Positions 7,846 to 18,149 are shown, counted from the first letter of the stretch. The stretch is DNA of 64,000 nt from Veillonella sp. T11011-6 (GCF_002959755.1 NZ_PPCW01000001.1:558001-622000), one strand, 5' to 3'. Numbers and translations: made by a program. Notes: generated by a model not told the origin, from the letters alone.

Positions 7846-10800
7846 TTATTTAATTGTTTTTACAGCTGCTTTTGGAGCTTGTTGTGGTTGTTGTGCAATC
7901 ACTTTATCAAGAAGTTCACGAATTTCTTTGTTTTGTGCTTGCAAATCAGCCACTTGATCCTCAAGAACTTTTACAGTTGCAGGGGATGCTTTAGGAGCTG
8001 TAGGAGCATTGCCAATACCGATTGTTACACCAGCATTTGCCATTACGCTATGGTCACCACCATAAGCGGCACCAGCATGGATTAATAAATCAGGATTTGC
8101 ATAATGTGCTACACCCAATGCAGTAGATGTTTTACCTTTGTAAGTACCAACAGCCGCCATAATTTGGGCTTTTTGACCTTCGTGGTATTCGATAGGTTTC
8201 AATGCTGCTAATGCTGCTGCATTAGCACCTACAACTTTAACATCGCGTTCTACGCTGCTAATGCGGCGAGAGTTTTCTGCGATTTGTGCATCATGTTGAA
8301 CAAGTGTTGCGTGATCTTGTAATGCAATGTTGGAAGCTTTCAAGCTATAATTTGCAGCTTCTGCTAATGTACTGATATCTTGAGTATTTTTATTTACTTG
8401 CAAGCCCAATACATTAACTTTTTCATTGTTTTCTAATGCAATCGCACCAATGTTCTTAGTTAATGTAACATTTTCATCAACTTTAGTGTTTACATCAGCA
8501 ATGTCTTGAGTATTTTTATTTACTTGTAAACCTAATACACTAACCTTTTCATGATTTTCTAATGCTAGAGTACCAACAGCTTTAGTTAATTGTGCATTTT
8601 CATTAACTTGTTTAGCTACTTCAGTTACACGATTATCTACTTTAGTAATATTTGTAACATTAGTATCTACTTTAGCATTTAGAGTGTTGATGTTTGTTGT
8701 ATTTGTATTAACTTGGTTAGTTACTTTACTAATATTGCTTGTGTTTGTATTAACTTGGTTAGTTACATTTGTAATATTAGTTGTATTTTGGTTAACAACA
8801 TTATTGATATTAGCAATATTAGTTGTATTAGTATTAACTTGTTTAGATACGTCGTTAATAACTTTGCTATGTTCATCAACTTTGTTGATTACTTTTTGTA
8901 CAGTTACATTAGTATTTTGAATTGCTTCAGCATTTTGTTTGATTGCGGCTTTGTTAATATTGATGTTTTCAGTATTATGTTTGATTGCTTCAGTATTAAC
9001 AGAAACTTGGCTTTGAACATTTTTAATGCGTTCTTCGTTAGCATTTGCTTTTTGAGTATTAGCATTAACTTGTTCTTTCACTTTGTTTACATCAGCGCTT
9101 ACATTTTGTAAGTTCTTAATTGCTTCAGTATTTTTGCCAACTTGATCTTTCAAACCAGATACATCTGTTTTGATATTGTTGATTACAACATTTTGGTTGT
9201 TAACTTTCACATCAATATCATTAACTTTAGTATCAATATTAGTTACTTTATTGTTAATATTAGTAACTTTGTTATCAATATTTGTAACTTTAGCATCAAT
9301 ATTCTTCACATCGTTTTTAACGTTAGTAATATTGTTGTTCACAATATTGATTTTTTGATCAACTTTAGCATTGATGTTTGTGATATCAGCTTTTACTACT
9401 GTTACATCAGCTTTAATATTGTTTACATTCTTTTCAACGTTAACAACATTAGCTTTAATGTTATTAATATTGGAAGTATTATTTTGAATGTTTACAGTAT
9501 TAGCTTGGATGTTGCTATTTTGAGCGTTAATGTTTTGAGTAATATTTTCTACTTTTTGAGCTACATTAACGATTGTAGTATTGCCTTTACCAACTTGACC
9601 TTTCAAGGATTCGATAGCTTGAGAGTTAGCATCAACTTTACCAGTTAAGTTGTTAATAGCAGTTGTATTAGATTCAATACGACCAGTATTAGCATTTACT
9701 TTAGCAGTTACATCAGTTATGTTAGCTGTGTTACCAGCAACTTGTTTACTAATGTTTGCAATAGCTGTTGCATTGTTAGAAATGTTAGTTGTGTTATTTT
9801 TAACTTGTTTGCTTACATTAGCAATAGCTGCTGTGTTATTAGCAATGTTAGTAGTATTGTTAGTTACATCTGTGCGGATAGCTTTGATATCTGCAGTGTT
9901 AACATCTACTTTATTGCTGATATTTGTCACATTAGCTTTAATATCAGTAATAGCTTTGCTATTATCAACAATTGCTTTTGCGTTAGCATCAACCTTAACA
10001 TTTACTTCATTAACTTTGCTGTTAATTGTGTTGTTAATTACTGTATTGTTTTCAGCAATCTTAGCATCAATATTTTTGTCAACTTTGTTAATGATTGTTG
10101 TGTTATTTTCATTGATTGCATTAGCAATGTTTTGGTTAATTACAGTGTTGTTATTAGTAATAGCAGTGTTGATATCTTTTCTAATTACTGTGTTGTTAGC
10201 TTCAATCTTAGCATTGATTGTGTTTTCAACATTAGTAACTGTTGTGCCAACTTGGCCTTTTAATGCTTTAATAGCATCTTCATTAGCGCTAATACGTGTA
10301 GAGTTATCTACTATGTTACCTTGTAAGTAATCTAAGCGTTGATCATGACGATCTACACGTGCAGTAAGACCAGCTACATCACCTTTAACGCCATCAATCT
10401 TAACATTTACATCACCAATCTTAGTATTGATTGTGTTGTTGATTTGCTTATTGTTTTCATTGATTTTCACATCAATGTTTTTATCAACTTTGTTAATGAT
10501 TGTTGTGTTATTTTCATTGATTGCATTAGCGATGTTTTGGTTAATTACAGTGTTATTAGCAGTAATCTTAGCATCAATATTTTGATCTACTTTATTAAGG
10601 ATTGTAGTATTATTAGCTTCAATCTTGTTATTAATAGTAGATTCGATATTAGTGATAGTAGTACCAACTTTACCGTTCAATTCAGCAATAGCTTTTGCAT
10701 TCTTGTCGATAGCAGCTTTGTTATTGCCAATCAATGTACGGTTTTCGATAGCGATTGTACCAGCTACATTGATGTCTTTTTCGTTTTGGTCAACACGTTT

Positions 10801-13800
10801 AGTAAGACCATCCAAGTCACCTTTAATGCCGTCAACTTTAACATTTACATTGTTGATTGCTGTTGTATTGTTAGCAATATTTGTAGTATTTAGTTTAACA
10901 CTATCTTCTACTGCAGTAATACGTGTGGAGTTATCTACAATGTTATCTTGTAAGTAGTCTAAACGTTGATCATGACGATCTACGCGACCTTTCAAGCCAT
11001 CAATATCACCTTTAATACCATCAACTTTAACATTTACATTGTTAATTGTATTGTTAATTTCCTTGTTGTTTTCAGTAATTGCATTTGTGATATTTTGATT
11101 AATTACAGTATTGTTAGCTTCAATCTTAGCATCGATATTTTTATTAATAACTACATTGTTTTCAGTAATTTTGTTATTAATAGTAGTTTCGATATTCTTA
11201 ACTGTATTGCCAACTTGACCTTTTAATTCATCGATAGCTTTTTTGTTATTAGCAATGTTTGTAATGTTATTTGCAATGTTTGTAGTGTTATTTGCAATGT
11301 TTGTAGTGTTATTTGCAATAGCTACTTTGTTATCACCAATGAATTTGCGGTTTTCAAGAGCAATTGTGCCAGCTACGTTGATGTCTTTAGTGTTTTTATC
11401 AACTTTAGCAGTAAGATCTTTCAAGTCACCTTTAACACCGTCAACTTTTACATTTACATTGTTAATAGCTGTAGTGTTATTAGCAATATTTGTAGTGTTG
11501 TTTGCGATGTTTGTAACATTTTCAGTGATACGTTTGCTATTATCAGCAATTGCCACTACATTAGCTTGAATGTTTGTAGCATTGTTAGCAATATTAGTAG
11601 TATTATTTTCTACTTTACCATTGATATTAGTGATTTGATTTTTAATATCGTTGATCACTGTAGAAGATTTACCTACTTGACCTTTTAATTCATCGATAGC
11701 TTTTGCATTAACATTGATATTTGTAGTGTTATTTGCAATAGCAGCTTTGTTGTCGCCAATGAATTTACGGTTTTCAATTGCAATTGTACCAGCTACGTTG
11801 ATGTCTTTTTCATTTTGTTCTACACGTTTAGTAAGACCATTCAAGTCGCCTTTAACACCATCAACTTTAACGTTTACATTGTTGATAGCAGTTGTATTGT
11901 TAGCGATGTTAGTAGTGTTGGCATCTACTTTCACATTAGTTGCATCAATACGTTTGCTATTATCTACGATAGCGTTTGCATTGATGTTGATGTTTTTAGT
12001 GTTGTTAGCAATAGCAACTTTATTATCGCCAATGAATTGACGGTTTTCCATTGCAATTGTACCTACTACATTAATATCTTTTGCATTAGCTTTCACACCA
12101 TCTTCAACTACAGAGATACGTGTAGAGTTATCAGCAATATTATCTTGTAAGTAGTCTAAACGTTGGTCATGACGATCTACACGACCTTTAAGGCCATCTA
12201 AATCACCTTTAAGACCATTCAAGTCACCTTTAACGCCATCAATCTTAACATTTACATCACCAATCTTAGTATTGATTGTGTTGTTGATTTGTTTGTTATT
12301 TTCATTGATTTTTACATCGATGTTTTTATCAACTTTGTTAAGAATTGTAGTGTTATTAGCATTGATTTTAGCATCAATGTTTTGATCTACTTTATTAATG
12401 ATTGTTGTATTATTGCTGTTGATTTTATTATCAATATTTTGGTTGATAACAGTGTTGTTAGCTTCAATCTTAGTATCGATATTTTTATTAATAGTTACAT
12501 TATTTTCTGTAATCTTGTTATTAATTGTAGTTTCGATATTTTTAATTGTAGTACCAACTTGACCTTTTAATGCTTTGATAGCATCTTCATTAGCACTAAT
12601 ACGTGTAGAGTTATCTACAATGTTGCCTTGTAAGTAATCTAAACGTTGATCATGACGATCTACACGTGCAGTAAGACCAGCTACATCACCTTTAACGCCA
12701 TCAATCTTAACATTTACATCGCCAACTTTTTTGTTGATTGTATTGTTGATTTGAGTGTTATTTTCATTGATCTTTACATCAATATTTTTATCAACTTTGT
12801 TAATGATTGTAGTGTTATTAGCATTGATTTTAGCGTCAATGTTTTGATCTACTTTATTAATGATTGTTGTGTTATTGCTATTGATTTTATTATCAATATT
12901 TTGGTTGATAACAGTGTTGTTAGCTTCAATCTTATTATCGATAGTTTTATTAATTACTGTATTGTTTTCGTTGATTTTATTAGTAATTGTATTTTCGATA
13001 TTTGTGATTTGATTGCCAACATGACCTTTTAATTCATCAATAGCTTTTTTATTAGCACCGATAAGTGTACGGTTTTCAATAGCAATTGTGCCAGCTACGT
13101 TGATGTCTTTTTCGTTTTGAGCAACGCGTTTAGTAAGACCATCTAAATCGCCTTTAACACCATCAATTTTTTGATCAACTTTAATGTTATTAGCATTAAT
13201 CTTAACATCGATGTTATTGTCTACTTTATTAAGAATTGTAGTATTATTAGCTTCAATCTTAGCATCGATATTTTTGTTGATTACTGTGTTGTTTTCATTG
13301 ATCTTATTAGTAATTGTATTTTCGATGTTAGTGATTTGTGTACCAACATGGCCTTTTAACTCGTTGATTGCTTTTTCATTATTGGAAATACGAGCAGAAT
13401 TAGCATCAATACGTTTACTATTATCTGTAATAGCTTTAGCATTAACTTCAGTCTTAGCATTTACATTGTTAATGTTATTGTTAATAACTGTGTTATTTTT
13501 TTCAATCTTAGCATCAATATTACCATCTACTTTGTTGATGATTGTAGTATTATTAGCTTCAATCTTCTTATTGATTGTAGTTTCAATATTGGTAATTTGT
13601 GTGCCAACATGACCTTTTAACTCATCGATAGCTTTTTGGTTTGCACCGATAAGTGTGCGGTTTTCCATTGCAATTGTGCCAACTACATTAATGTCTTTTG
13701 TATTAGCTTTTACACCATCTTCTACAATAGAGATTCGTGTAGAGTTATCTGCAATGTTGTCTTGCAAGTAGTCCAAACGTTGGTCATGGCGATCAACACG

Positions 13801-15855
13801 ACCTTTAAGGCCATCCAAATCACCTTTAACACCATTAACTTTTACATCAACCTTGTTAATTGCAACTGTGTTTGCTTCAACTTTATTGTTGATAGTAGTG
13901 ATGTTGTTTTTAATATCTTTAATATCTACTTGAACATTACCAATATTTTGACCAACTTTACCTTGCAAATCAGCAATATCTTTAGTATTGATATTAACTT
14001 GATTTTGAGTGTTAGCTACATCAGTTTTAATAGTTTTATTGTCTTTTTCAAGCTCCTGGATGCGACCTTCATGATTAACTAAAACTTTACCTTGATTATC
14101 AACTTTAGTGTTTAATTCAGTAATTGCAGTCGCATTTTTGTTGATATTTTTAGTGTTATTAGTAATGTTAGTAGTATTAGAATCAACTTTTGCACTTACA
14201 TTATTAACTGTATTGTTGATATTTGTGATATCAGTTTTAACAGCATTGATCTTAGTATCAACATCATTATTTACTTTATTAATAATAGTTGTGTTGTTAG
14301 CTTCAATTTTAGAATTAATTGTTTTGTTAACTTCACTAATAATGTTAGTTTTGCTATCGTTGATTTTAACATCTACATTGTGATTAACTTCGTTGATAAT
14401 CTTAGTGTTATTTTCATTAATCTTATTATCAATTGTAGTGTTAATATTATTGATTGTTGTGCCAACTTTACCTTTCAATTCATCGATGGCTTTTTTGTTC
14501 TCGTTGATAGCTTTTTTGTTATCACCGATAAATTTACGGTTTTCCATGATGAAAGTATTATTAGCATCAATATTTTGGGTGTTATTTTCAACTTTAGCAG
14601 TTAAATCAGCAATAGATTTACTATTATTGTTAACATTAACAGTTAAATTATCAATTGCTTTTTTATTGTTGTTAACTTTAATATCAACGTTGTTGATATT
14701 TTGATTGAGTTCATTTTTAACATTAGAAATGTTAGTGTTCAACTCATTTTTCGTATTATTGATATTTGTTTTAATATCATTAATCTTAACATCTACATCT
14801 TTATTAACATTATTAATAATAGTAGTGTTGTTATTTTCAATCTTCTCATCAACTTTGTTCAAAATTGTAGTGTTATTATTTTGAACTGCAGTATTAATAT
14901 TTTGATTTACTTGATTAATAATATTGGTATTATTAGCTTCAATATGTTTTTTTACACTAGCATCAATGTTAGTATTTACATTATTAACAACATTATTTGT
15001 AATGTTAGTAATTTTATTATCGATTTTTACATCAATATCGTTGTTAATTTTAGTAAATTTAGCGTCAATATTATTGTTAATATTTGTGATATCTTGTTGA
15101 ATGTTAGTGATTTGAGTGCCGACTTTGCCTTTTAATCCTTCAATATCTTTGCTATTTTTATCAACTTTAGCGTTGATATTTGTAATATTAGCATTGATTT
15201 TATTAATGTCAGTTTTTACACTCTCAACCTTATTATTAACAGTATTAATATTAGTAGTATTGATATCTACCTTTTTATTTACAACGTTAATGTTATGTGT
15301 ATTTTTCTTAACATTTTCAACATCAGTAGTTACAACTGTATAGTAGTTATTAATTACGGTATTACCAGTGGACCCGCCTTTTTTAGGGATTTGTTGTTGC
15401 TGCTGTTGTTGTGGCACTTGTTGTTGCCATTGTTGTTGCTGTTGTTGCTGTTGTTGTGGCACTTGAGGACGTTGACGTCGTTGTTGCTGTTGTTGCTGTT
15501 TTGGCACTTGTTGTTGCCATTGTTGTTGCTGTGGCTCTTGTTGTTGCCATTGTTGTTGCTGCTGTTGTTGTTGCTGTTGCTGTTGGTCTAATTGTTGTGG
15601 ATCAACTTGATGTTGATCTTGCATATGACCCCAAGCATTTTGATCAGGTGTTAACCATCTTTGGCTACCAATAAGATCAGCTCTAGCCCAATCCTCAGGG
15701 CTGGATGCATTAGCAACACCTCCAGAAAAGCTAGCCGCCAAAATAACTGCAGCTACAATTGTAGTTGCAGATTTTTGATGTGACTTAGCCAACTCAGACG
15801 TTACGACGTAAGCGTGCTTAGTTGCACTCCAAACAACTTTGAATACCTTATTCAT
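7846..15855 (-). CDS. Giant trimeric autotransporter adhesin (YadA-type)
   Basis: Type Vc autotransporter of 2669 residues, expected to trimerise in the outer membrane and act in adhesion or aggregation. Residues 1-50 form an extended signal (MNKVFKVVWSATKHAYVV, then a hydrophobic core ending GVANA). Residues about 87-158 are nearly all Gln with interspersed Trp/Pro. The next roughly 2350 residues are an Asn-rich coiled-coil stalk with NNTTIINKVD-type heptad repeats and five RVDRHDQRLDYLQ modules. A YadA-like anchor follows (VGTYKGKTSTALGVAHY to VTIGIG, ending about residue 2616). No head repeats are visible. Oddly, 53 residues follow the anchor, including a predicted helix (VLEDQVADLQAQNKEIRELL). 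The start at 15855 is chosen for its GGGAGGG site and signal; the ORF extends to 15930. Confidence 0.93.
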   Translation of the reverse strand: MNKVFKVVWSATKHAYVVTSELAKSHQKSATTIVAAVILAASFSGGVANASSPEDWARADLIGSQRWLTPDQNAWGHMQDQHQVDPQQLDQQQQQQQQQQQQWQQQEPQQQQWQQQVPKQQQQQQRRQRPQVPQQQQQQQQQWQQQVPQQQQQQQIPKKGGSTGNTVINNYYTVVTTDVENVKKNTHNINVVNKKVDINTTNINTVNNKVESVKTDINKINANITNINAKVDKNSKDIEGLKGKVGTQITNIQQDITNINNNIDAKFTKINNDIDVKIDNKITNITNNVVNNVNTNIDASVKKHIEANNTNIINQVNQNINTAVQNNNTTILNKVDEKIENNNTTIINNVNKDVDVKINDIKTNINNTKNELNTNISNVKNELNQNINNVDIKVNNNKKAIDNLTVNVNNNSKSIADLTAKVENNTQNIDANNTFIMENRKFIGDNKKAINENKKAIDELKGKVGTTINNINTTIDNKINENNTKIINEVNHNVDVKINDSKTNIISEVNKTINSKIEANNTTIINKVNNDVDTKINAVKTDITNINNTVNNVSAKVDSNTTNITNNTKNINKNATAITELNTKVDNQGKVLVNHEGRIQELEKDNKTIKTDVANTQNQVNINTKDIADLQGKVGQNIGNVQVDIKDIKNNITTINNKVEANTVAINKVDVKVNGVKGDLDGLKGRVDRHDQRLDYLQDNIADNSTRISIVEDGVKANTKDINVVGTIAMENRTLIGANQKAIDELKGHVGTQITNIETTINKKIEANNTTIINKVDGNIDAKIEKNNTVINNNINNVNAKTEVNAKAITDNSKRIDANSARISNNEKAINELKGHVGTQITNIENTITNKINENNTVINKNIDAKIEANNTTILNKVDNNIDVKINANNIKVDQKIDGVKGDLDGLTKRVAQNEKDINVAGTIAIENRTLIGANKKAIDELKGHVGNQITNIENTITNKINENNTVINKTIDNKIEANNTVINQNIDNKINSNNTTIINKVDQNIDAKINANNTTIINKVDKNIDVKINENNTQINNTINKKVGDVNVKIDGVKGDVAGLTARVDRHDQRLDYLQGNIVDNSTRISANEDAIKALKGQVGTTIKNIETTINNKITENNVTINKNIDTKIEANNTVINQNIDNKINSNNTTIINKVDQNIDAKINANNTTILNKVDKNIDVKINENNKQINNTINTKIGDVNVKIDGVKGDLNGLKGDLDGLKGRVDRHDQRLDYLQDNIADNSTRISVVEDGVKANAKDINVVGTIAMENRQFIGDNKVAIANNTKNININANAIVDNSKRIDATNVKVDANTTNIANNTTAINNVNVKVDGVKGDLNGLTKRVEQNEKDINVAGTIAIENRKFIGDNKAAIANNTTNINVNAKAIDELKGQVGKSSTVINDIKNQITNINGKVENNTTNIANNATNIQANVVAIADNSKRITENVTNIANNTTNIANNTTAINNVNVKVDGVKGDLKDLTAKVDKNTKDINVAGTIALENRKFIGDNKVAIANNTTNIANNTTNIANNITNIANNKKAIDELKGQVGNTVKNIETTINNKITENNVVINKNIDAKIEANNTVINQNITNAITENNKEINNTINNVNVKVDGIKGDIDGLKGRVDRHDQRLDYLQDNIVDNSTRITAVEDSVKLNTTNIANNTTAINNVNVKVDGIKGDLDGLTKRVDQNEKDINVAGTIAIENRTLIGNNKAAIDKNAKAIAELNGKVGTTITNIESTINNKIEANNTTILNKVDQNIDAKITANNTVINQNIANAINENNTTIINKVDKNIDVKINENNKQINNTINTKIGDVNVKIDGVKGDVAGLTARVDRHDQRLDYLQGNIVDNSTRISANEDAIKALKGQVGTTVTNVENTINAKIEANNTVIRKDINTAITNNNTVINQNIANAINENNTTIINKVDKNIDAKIAENNTVINNTINSKVNEVNVKVDANAKAIVDNSKAITDIKANVTNISNKVDVNTADIKAIRTDVTNNTTNIANNTAAIANVSKQVKNNTTNISNNATAIANISKQVAGNTANITDVTAKVNANTGRIESNTTAINNLTGKVDANSQAIESLKGQVGKGNTTIVNVAQKVENITQNINAQNSNIQANTVNIQNNTSNINNIKANVVNVEKNVNNIKADVTVVKADITNINAKVDQKINIVNNNITNVKNDVKNIDAKVTNIDNKVTNINNKVTNIDTKVNDIDVKVNNQNVVINNIKTDVSGLKDQVGKNTEAIKNLQNVSADVNKVKEQVNANTQKANANEERIKNVQSQVSVNTEAIKHNTENININKAAIKQNAEAIQNTNVTVQKVINKVDEHSKVINDVSKQVNTNTTNIANINNVVNQNTTNITNVTNQVNTNTSNISKVTNQVNTNTTNINTLNAKVDTNVTNITKVDNRVTEVAKQVNENAQLTKAVGTLALENHEKVSVLGLQVNKNTQDIADVNTKVDENVTLTKNIGAIALENNEKVNVLGLQVNKNTQDISTLAEAANYSLKASNIALQDHATLVQHDAQIAENSRRISSVERDVKVVGANAAALAALKPIEYHEGQKAQIMAAVGTYKGKTSTALGVAHYANPDLLIHAGAAYGGDHSVMANAGVTIGIGNAPTAPKASPATVKVLEDQVADLQAQNKEIRELLDKVIAQQPQQAPKAAVKTIK
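10300..13860. repeat. Modular repeats in the adhesin stalk
   Basis: The stalk DNA contains long near-identical blocks. Blocks encoding RVDRHDQRLDYLQ occur near 10340, 10950, 12150, 12640 and 13770, and blocks encoding GTIAxENRxxIGxN recur near 10740, 11360, 11770, 12040, 13070 and 13660. Coding strings of NNTTIINKVD type fill the gaps. The stretches around 10320-10530 and 12620-12800 are almost the same sequence. These direct repeats would allow slippage or recombination that changes stalk length in frame. Confidence 0.8.
15395..15600. repeat. Poly-Gln/Trp codon repeat
   Basis: CAA/CAG tracts on the minus strand (seen as TTG/CTG runs on the plus strand) encode the Gln-rich N-terminal segment, with units such as QQQWQQQVPQ recurring four times. 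The mixed CAA and CAG codons would limit pure-triplet slippage, but length variation between strains is likely. Confidence 0.85.
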
Positions 15856-15875
15856 ATTAAGTTCCCTCCCAACAT

Positions 15876-15895
15876 TTGTGGCTCTCACCCCACAA
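15876..15895 (-). other. Hairpin in adhesin 5' leader
   Basis: TTGTGG and CCACAA flank an 8-base loop, just upstream of the adhesin ribosome-binding site. It may influence mRNA stability or translation. The remaining upstream region to about 16160 is very AT-rich; several -10-like words occur but none is convincing. Confidence 0.35.
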
Positions 15896-16159
15896 TGAAG
15901 AAATAAATCAAATATTGCACTCTTTTTCACTAAATATTCACAATATTTAACATAATACTACCATATATTATTTTAAACTTCCATAAAAAAATTAATAAGT
16001 TAAACTAATGTTTCATTTTTTCCTCATTTAAAAATACCTGAAAATCCGCTTGAATACTAAGTTATTAATAATATTGAATTATGTAAAATGAAATTTTATA
16101 TTTTAATCTAATTTTATATTTATACGATACTTTTTATTTGCTTCTATAGAAAATATGAA

Positions 16160-16205
16160 AAAAACCTCATCAATGTATTTCACATACATTGATGAGGTCT
16201 TTTTT
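16160..16205 (-). terminator. Terminator after trxA (bidirectional)
   Basis: A 14-bp perfect stem (16164-16177 with 16185-16198), loop of 7, followed by a T-run on the minus strand. On the plus strand it is also followed by TCTTTTTT. It ends the minus-strand CoA-binding protein-trxA unit. Confidence 0.9.
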
Positions 16206-16234
16206 ACTCTATCTATATAGATTTATTCAGATTA

Positions 16235-16555
16235 TTAGAATTTAGATTCAATAGCACCTTGAAGATCGCCTTTTGGCAAGAAGCCAATTTTACGATCTAC
16301 TACTTCGCCATCTTTTAAGATAACAAATGTAGGCAATACTTCAACTTGTAAATTACGTGCTAATTCTGGTTCTTCATCAGCATTTACTTTTACAAAGTTA
16401 GCTTTACCTTCAAGCTCACCTGCAATTTCTTCGATGATTGGCATCATACGTACGCAATAACCGCACCATGGAGCCCAGAAATCAATAACAGTTACGCCAC
16501 CTTGATTTACTAAATCTTGATATTCAGCAGTTTTTAATTCTTTTAATTCGCTCAT
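16235..16555 (-). CDS. trxA: Thioredoxin with CGYC active site
   Basis: Small cytoplasmic disulfide reductase, 106 residues, the normal length for thioredoxin. The fold markers VIDFWAPWC, the cis-proline loop EVLPTFVIL and a C-terminal helix are present. The active site is WCGYC (Cys31, Cys34), where classical thioredoxins have CGPC. The Tyr should shift the redox potential, so the natural partner may be unusual. An AGGAGGG site precedes the ATG. It lies 9 bp after the CoA-binding gene, probably in one operon. Confidence 0.9.
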   Translation of the reverse strand: MSELKELKTAEYQDLVNQGGVTVIDFWAPWCGYCVRMMPIIEEIAGELEGKANFVKVNADEEPELARNLQVEVLPTFVILKDGEVVDRKIGFLPKGDLQGAIESKF

Positions 16556-16564
16556 TATACCCTC

Positions 16565-16939
16565 CTACGGTAATTGAACTAATACACAATCTTGAATGAC
16601 ATGCAAGTTTAAAGCATGTGCTTTTTCAACAACAGATGGTTTATCCGCTCCTGGTTGTAACCACACAGTTGAAATGCCAAGTTCTTTGCATTCATCAAGT
16701 GCAGCTAAACCCGCTGATTCTGGTACAACAAAATCCACAACAGCTGGTACAACAGGAAGTGCAGAAAGACTAGAGTAACATTTGTCTCCATCTACTTCTG
16801 CAACATTAGGATTAACTGGATATACTTCATATCCGTGATCTTTAAAACATTTATAAATCTTATAGCCGAACTTTTCGGTTTTATCAGTGGCTCCAATAAC
16901 GGCCCACACCTTTTGATCTAAAGCTTGTTGAATTGTCAT
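16565..16939 (-). CDS. CoA-binding domain protein (YccU-like)
   Basis: 124-residue single-domain protein with a Rossmann-type CoA_binding fold: VWAVIGATDKTEKFGYK at the N-terminus, then YPVNPN, VDFVVPESA and STVWLQPGA, the pattern of the YccU/CoA-binding family. The precise role of these stand-alone proteins is not known. An AGGTGG site supports the ATG at 16939, since the ORF-initial GTG lies within it. It is probably cotranscribed with trxA. Confidence 0.8.
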   Translation of the reverse strand: MTIQQALDQKVWAVIGATDKTEKFGYKIYKCFKDHGYEVYPVNPNVAEVDGDKCYSSLSALPVVPAVVDFVVPESAGLAALDECKELGISTVWLQPGADKPSVVEKAHALNLHVIQDCVLVQLP

Positions 16940-17067
16940 TTCAACCACCTCTTATATACTATTATAAATAAATATCGAATTTTGTCAATGTAATGTATCG
17001 AATTTTATAGTTAAAGAATTATACGCTTTTAGCAAACATTTTAGAACTAAAATCAATGTATCTATTA

Positions 17068-18033
17068 TCATTTAATGACGATTGTTTTTTGTCTCAAACT
17101 AGGAACCGATAGGTCTAAATGAATTAAATCAGAAAGGCTTATTTGTGGATGACTATACTTAGCACCATTTATAAGTCCCCCTGCAACAGCTAACTCCCCT
17201 AAAATTCTAGATGCTGACCATTGCTGTTCTCGTAATTCGCGGATTGTAATACTCTTTTGACGTTTAGAAAGTCTATGACCATCTGTATCTACCAAAAGTG
17301 GGGCATGACCATACTTGGGAACCACTATATTCTTATGGGGATAACATTGTTGTAATGTGTTATACAAATATAATTGCTGTCCCGTTGTATCGAGTAAATC
17401 ATCGCCTCGAATCACTTCAGTTATTCCCATAGCTATATCATCTAATACGACTGCCAAATTGTATGCGTACATACCATCACCACGACGTAATACATAATCA
17501 TCTAGTTCACCTTCCAAATGAATATGTTGCTTTCCTTGCCATCGATCATCAAACTCAAGATCACAAGAATCTATAGCAAGGCGCAAGGATGGTTCTTTAC
17601 TATTACATAACTCTTGCATTTCAAAATCACATAAATGTCGACATTTTCCATCATAACGATGCACCACTTCGCCTAAATGAGGTGCAGAAGCTATAGATTG
17701 TAGTCGCGCTCTATTACAAAAGCAAGGGTAAATTAGTTTTTCTAATGCGAGATATTCTAATATGTCTGCATAATATGTTTGTCTTTCACTTTGCCAATAG
17801 GATACTTCTGGTCCACCTACACGAGGTCCTTCATCCCATTCAAAGCCAAGCCATTCTAAATCATCTAGTAAAGCTTCCCCTAGTTCTCGTTTTGACCGTT
17901 GTAGGTCTATATCCTCCATACGTACAACATACATTCCTTTTTGTTGGCGTGTGGAGATATATGATAAAAGTGCTATCCACACGTTACCGAGATGAATATA
18001 TCCGGTTGGACTAGGCGCAAATCTACCTTTCAT
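17068..18033 (-). CDS. gluQ: Glutamyl-Q tRNA(Asp) synthetase
   Basis: Truncated glutamyl-tRNA synthetase paralog that attaches Glu to the queuosine of tRNA(Asp). 321 residues, with the catalytic domain only and no anticodon-binding domain. Seen: MKGRFAPSPTGYIHLGN (HIGH-like), a zinc-type cluster CFC...CRHLC at about residues 100-130, VIRGDDLLD, and the KMSKS-like RLSKRQKS. The ORF extends to 18072, but the ATG at 18033 has AGGAGA upstream and matches family starts. It appears to be transcribed alone. Confidence 0.9.
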   Translation of the reverse strand: MKGRFAPSPTGYIHLGNVWIALLSYISTRQQKGMYVVRMEDIDLQRSKRELGEALLDDLEWLGFEWDEGPRVGGPEVSYWQSERQTYYADILEYLALEKLIYPCFCNRARLQSIASAPHLGEVVHRYDGKCRHLCDFEMQELCNSKEPSLRLAIDSCDLEFDDRWQGKQHIHLEGELDDYVLRRGDGMYAYNLAVVLDDIAMGITEVIRGDDLLDTTGQQLYLYNTLQQCYPHKNIVVPKYGHAPLLVDTDGHRLSKRQKSITIRELREQQWSASRILGELAVAGGLINGAKYSHPQISLSDLIHLDLSVPSLRQKTIVIK

Positions 18034-18149
18034 TAGAACTCTCCTATAGTAGAAAACAAGTGGCATATCCATTATGAATATGCCACTTATACATCCAAAG
18101 ATATGTCAAAGTAATACTAAAGCAATATCATGTATTGATATAAACTTAT

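Noticed and set aside
8684-15674. Many long plus-strand ORFs encoding Ile/Val/Leu- or Asn/Ile/Phe-rich proteins opposite the adhesin
   Set aside because: They are antisense images of the repetitive Asn/Ile/Lys codons of the autotransporter; no ribosome-binding sites, and the composition simply mirrors the repeats.
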